In this document: positions 31,836 through 34,011 of the stretch, one piece after another
Layout: each line of letters starts with the position of its first letter
Numbering within the stretch: position 1 is the stretch's first letter
Assembly (NCBI GenBank): GCA_051000395.1
Contig: JBPCOI010000084.1
Span: 1 to 34,011, forward strand
DNA: 34,011 bases
Direction of reading: 5' to 3'
Source: JBPCOI01 sp051000395
GTDB lineage: Bacteria; Actinomycetota; Actinomycetes; Mycobacteriales; Jatrophihabitantaceae
Position numbers and translations under genes: made by a program
The notes under the pieces: model-generated
Told to the model about the DNA's origin: nothing
Database searches by the model: none
The model's input: only the letters and a program-made list of their open reading frames with translations

Positions 31836-33638
31836 GTGGGCAGCGCAGAGCACATCCTGACCGCGGTTGCCTGGCCGTACGCCAACGGACCGCGCCACAT
31901 CGGGCACGTCGCCGGCTTCGGCGTCCCGTCCGACGTGTTCAGCCGCTACCAGCGGATGGTCGGCAACAAGGTGCTCATGGTCAGCGGAACCGACGAGCAC
32001 GGCACGCCGATCCAGGTGCAGGCCGACAAGGAGGGTGTGACGCCGCGCGAGCTCGCCGACCGCAACGCGCTGATCATCGCCAAGGACCTGCAGCAGCTCG
32101 GACTGTCCTACGACCTGTTCACCCGCACCACCACGAAGAACCACTACGCGATCGCGCAGGAGATCTTCCTCGGCCTGCTGGCCAACGGTTACGTCTTCGC
32201 GCATACGCAACTGGGCGCGATCAGCCCGTCGACCGGACGCACGCTGCCCGACCGGTACATCGAAGGTACCTGCCCGATCTGCGGCTACCCCAGCGCGCGC
32301 GGGGACCAGTGCGACAACTGCGGCAACCAGCTCGATCCGATCGATCTGATCAATCCCAAGAGCAAGATCAACGGCGAGACGCCGACGTTCGCCGAGACAG
32401 AGCAGATGATGCTGGACCTGCCCGCCTTCGGCGACGCGCTGGCCGGATGGCTGCGCAAGCAGACGCACTGGCGGACCAACGTGCAGCGGTTCAGCCTCAA
32501 CCTGCTCGACGACCTCAAGCCGCGCGCCTACACCCGCGATCTCGAATGGGGCATCCCGGTCCCGCTGGACGGCTGGCGGGAGCGTCCCGACAAGCGCATC
32601 TACGTGTGGTTCGACGCCGTCGTCGGCTACCTGTCGGCCTCGATCGAATGGGCCCGGCGCAGCGGTGATCCCGAGGCATGGCGCGCATGGTGGCAGAACG
32701 CCGACGCGCGCTCGTACTACTTCATGGGCAAGGACAACATCGTCTTCCACTCCGAGATCTGGCCGGCGATGCTGATGGGATACTCCGGCATCGGCGCCAA
32801 GGGGGGCACGCCCGGCTCGCTCGGCGCGCTGCAGCTGCCCTATGAGGTGGTCTCGAGCGAGTTCCTGACCATGGAGGGTCGCAAGTTCTCCTCCTCGCGC
32901 AATGTGGTGATCCATGTCGGTGACGTGCTCAGCCGCTACGACGCCGACGCGCTGCGCTACTACCTCGCCGTTGCCGGCCCGGAGAACCAGGACACCGACT
33001 TCACCTGGGCGGAGTTCGTGCGGCGCAACAACGAGGAACTCGTGGCGACGTGGGGCAACCTCGTCAACCGGACGATCTCGATGACCGCGAAGAACCTCGG
33101 GTCGATCCCGGCGCCCGGCGCGCTCACCGATGCCGACCACGCGTTGCTGTCCGCCTCGAAGGACGCCTTCGCGACGGTCGGCGAGCTGCTCGGGCGATCG
33201 CGGCAGAAGGCGGCGATCACCGAGGCGATGGGCGTGGTCGGCGCCGCGAACAAGTACCTGTCCGACATGGAGCCGTGGAAGCTGAAGAGCACCGATCCGC
33301 AGCGGATGGCCAGCGTGCTGCACGTCGCGCTGCAGGTCGTCGCGGACGCCAAGACGCTGCTGACGCCCTTCCTGCCGTCGTCCTCCTCGACGGTGGCCGC
33401 GCTGCTCGGTGTCGAGGGGGTGTGGGCAGCAATGCCGGAACTCGTCGAGGTGGACGAGCAGACCGCGGCGGGCTCGCCTTCGTACTCGGTGCTGACCGGC
33501 GACTACGAGACCGGCGCGCGGTGGGAGTCGGTGCCGATTGCGGTCGGCCACCCGATGCAGGCGCCGACGCCGATCTTCACCAAGCTGGACCCATCGGTCG
33601 TGGACGACGAGCTGGCCCGGCTCGAGGCTCGCCAGTGA
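31836..33638 (+). CDS. metG: Methionyl-tRNA synthetase
   Basis: 600 residues. The class I HIGH motif is PRHIGHVAG (after AWPYANG), and the KMSKS counterpart is GRKFSSSR, as expected for this family (KFSSSR). A zinc knuckle with four Cys follows in the connective peptide: CPICGYPSARGDQCDNCG. The C-terminal helical anticodon domain is complete (WGNLVNRTISM, EPWKLKSTDPQR), and there is no fused tRNA-binding (Arc1p-like) domain; the protein ends shortly after the anticodon region. It charges both initiator and elongator tRNA-Met. Its stop overlaps the GTG of the TatD frame. Confidence 0.97.
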   Translation: MGSAEHILTAVAWPYANGPRHIGHVAGFGVPSDVFSRYQRMVGNKVLMVSGTDEHGTPIQVQADKEGVTPRELADRNALIIAKDLQQLGLSYDLFTRTTTKNHYAIAQEIFLGLLANGYVFAHTQLGAISPSTGRTLPDRYIEGTCPICGYPSARGDQCDNCGNQLDPIDLINPKSKINGETPTFAETEQMMLDLPAFGDALAGWLRKQTHWRTNVQRFSLNLLDDLKPRAYTRDLEWGIPVPLDGWRERPDKRIYVWFDAVVGYLSASIEWARRSGDPEAWRAWWQNADARSYYFMGKDNIVFHSEIWPAMLMGYSGIGAKGGTPGSLGALQLPYEVVSSEFLTMEGRKFSSSRNVVIHVGDVLSRYDADALRYYLAVAGPENQDTDFTWAEFVRRNNEELVATWGNLVNRTISMTAKNLGSIPAPGALTDADHALLSASKDAFATVGELLGRSRQKAAITEAMGVVGAANKYLSDMEPWKLKSTDPQRMASVLHVALQVVADAKTLLTPFLPSSSSTVAALLGVEGVWAAMPELVEVDEQTAAGSPSYSVLTGDYETGARWESVPIAVGHPMQAPTPIFTKLDPSVVDDELARLEARQ

Positions 33639-34011
33639 CCGATCGTGCAACATTCACCCTTCCTGCGCGGGCGAAAGTTGCACGATCGAGCGGCGCGGCC
33701 GTCGACCCGCTGCCGGTGCCCGTGTTCGACGCGCACGCGCATCTGGACGCGATGGCCCAGCGCGCCGGTCAGCAGCCGTCCGCGCCGTTCGTCGCGGGCG
33801 TGATGCGCGAGGCGCGCGAGGTCGGCGTCGCGCGGGTGATCACGGTGGGTGACACGGTGGCGTCCTCGCGGTGGTGTGTCGCCGCGGCACGAGAGCATCC
33901 GGACGTCTACGCCGCGGTGGGCGGCCACCCCCCCAAAGGGGACGGAATCAACAGCACCAGCTGCGCGGAGATCGAAAGACTGGGACGCGAAACCCACATC
34001 GTTGCTGTGGG
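33635..34011 (+). CDS. tatD: TatD-family metal-dependent hydrolase, 5' part
   Basis: Partial, cut by the window end. VFDAHAHLDAM gives the HxH metal-binding pair of the TatD barrel; MREAREVGVARVITVGDTVA, then REHPDVYAAVGGHPPKG continue as expected (family: AVGxHP). The family comprises metal-dependent nucleases/deoxyribonucleases. GTG 33635 overlaps the metG stop (GTGA). The frame then passes through a perfect 12+12 bp inverted repeat before conserved coding begins at about 33713. A shorter start at GTG 33710 or 33719 is possible. The order metG-tatD is conserved in actinobacteria. Confidence 0.87.
   Translation, partial: MTDRATFTLPARAKVARSSGAAVDPLPVPVFDAHAHLDAMAQRAGQQPSAPFVAGVMREAREVGVARVITVGDTVASSRWCVAAAREHPDVYAAVGGHPPKGDGINSTSCAEIERLGRETHIVAV
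33640..33688. repeat. 49-bp palindromic element inside the 5' end of tatD
   Basis: Arms CGATCGTGCAAC (33640-33651) and GTTGCACGATCG (33677-33688) are perfect. The inner bases continue to pair (TTC/GAA, CCC/GGG with single mismatches), leaving a 9-nt loop. Its 49 bp are open in the tatD frame. I saw no second copy in the window. Confidence 0.75.

Noticed and set aside
31737..33653. A 638-codon open frame on the minus strand opposite metG
   Set aside because: It mirrors metG exactly, its translation is His/Arg/Gly-rich low-complexity sequence, and high GC opens such antisense frames routinely.
1..34011. Search by eye for tRNA genes, CRISPR arrays, insertion sequences and integrase genes
   Set aside because: No cloverleaf with a TTCGANTC-type arm, no regularly spaced repeats, and no transposase or integrase motif found.

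Overview
The window is high-GC DNA with an actinobacterial gene repertoire: F420-dependent nitroreductase-family protein, PadR/ArsR/YtrA regulators, a Phd-VapC pair, GTG starts, and apparently leaderless genes with a TANNNT box about 7 nt before the start codon. The right end (PMT mannosyltransferase, divergent rsmI, metG, tatD) is a conserved actinobacterial core block. I cannot name genus or species. I saw no tRNA, rRNA, CRISPR array or insertion sequence.

Layout. 1-520: remnant of a VOC-fold gene, then a stretch without a credible gene. 521-3908: an isoprenoid-quinone-like set (UbiA-like membrane protein and UbiE-type methyltransferase leftward; geranylgeranyl-reductase-family flavoprotein rightward), followed by a small coupled frame and a protein with two Clp N-domains. 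4297-9773: a DcuS/DcuR-type two-component system, whose sensor carries an in-frame TAG, divergent from a NitT/TauT-like ABC importer (ATPase, permease, lipoprotein) that ends in a strong terminator. 9774-19670: an accessory stretch rich in regulator/effector pairs: Phd-VapC, PadR plus membrane protein, an Ada-like Cys protein, a small HTH protein, a VOC protein, a YtrA-type regulator plus ABC exporter (permease frameshifted), ArsR plus SRPBCC, and an operon of F420-type nitroreductase, TetR and acetyltransferase. 19761-23125: a nickel/cobalt permease with a textbook Nur box, a TetR regulator, and a divergent amidase. 23423-28112: a secreted protein of unknown function, then an acyl-lipid desaturase and an acyl-CoA synthetase. 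28192-34011: a DoxX-like protein with a histone-H1-like tail, PMT, rsmI, metG and the start of tatD.

Main points. Local transcriptional control can be read directly at several loci: a Nur box before the nickel permease, twin CTAAC-N3-GTTAG palindromes before the nitroreductase/TetR operon, a 9+9 bp palindrome before the YtrA operon, an inverted repeat over the vapBC promoter, and a 16-bp direct repeat between the two-component genes and the ABC importer. Several genes are broken (sensor kinase, ABC permease, a small membrane protein, possibly the Clp-N protein), so either the accessory region is decaying or the assembly contains errors. A 12+12 bp hairpin lies in frame inside the predicted N-terminus of tatD and looks like a palindromic element carried inside a gene.
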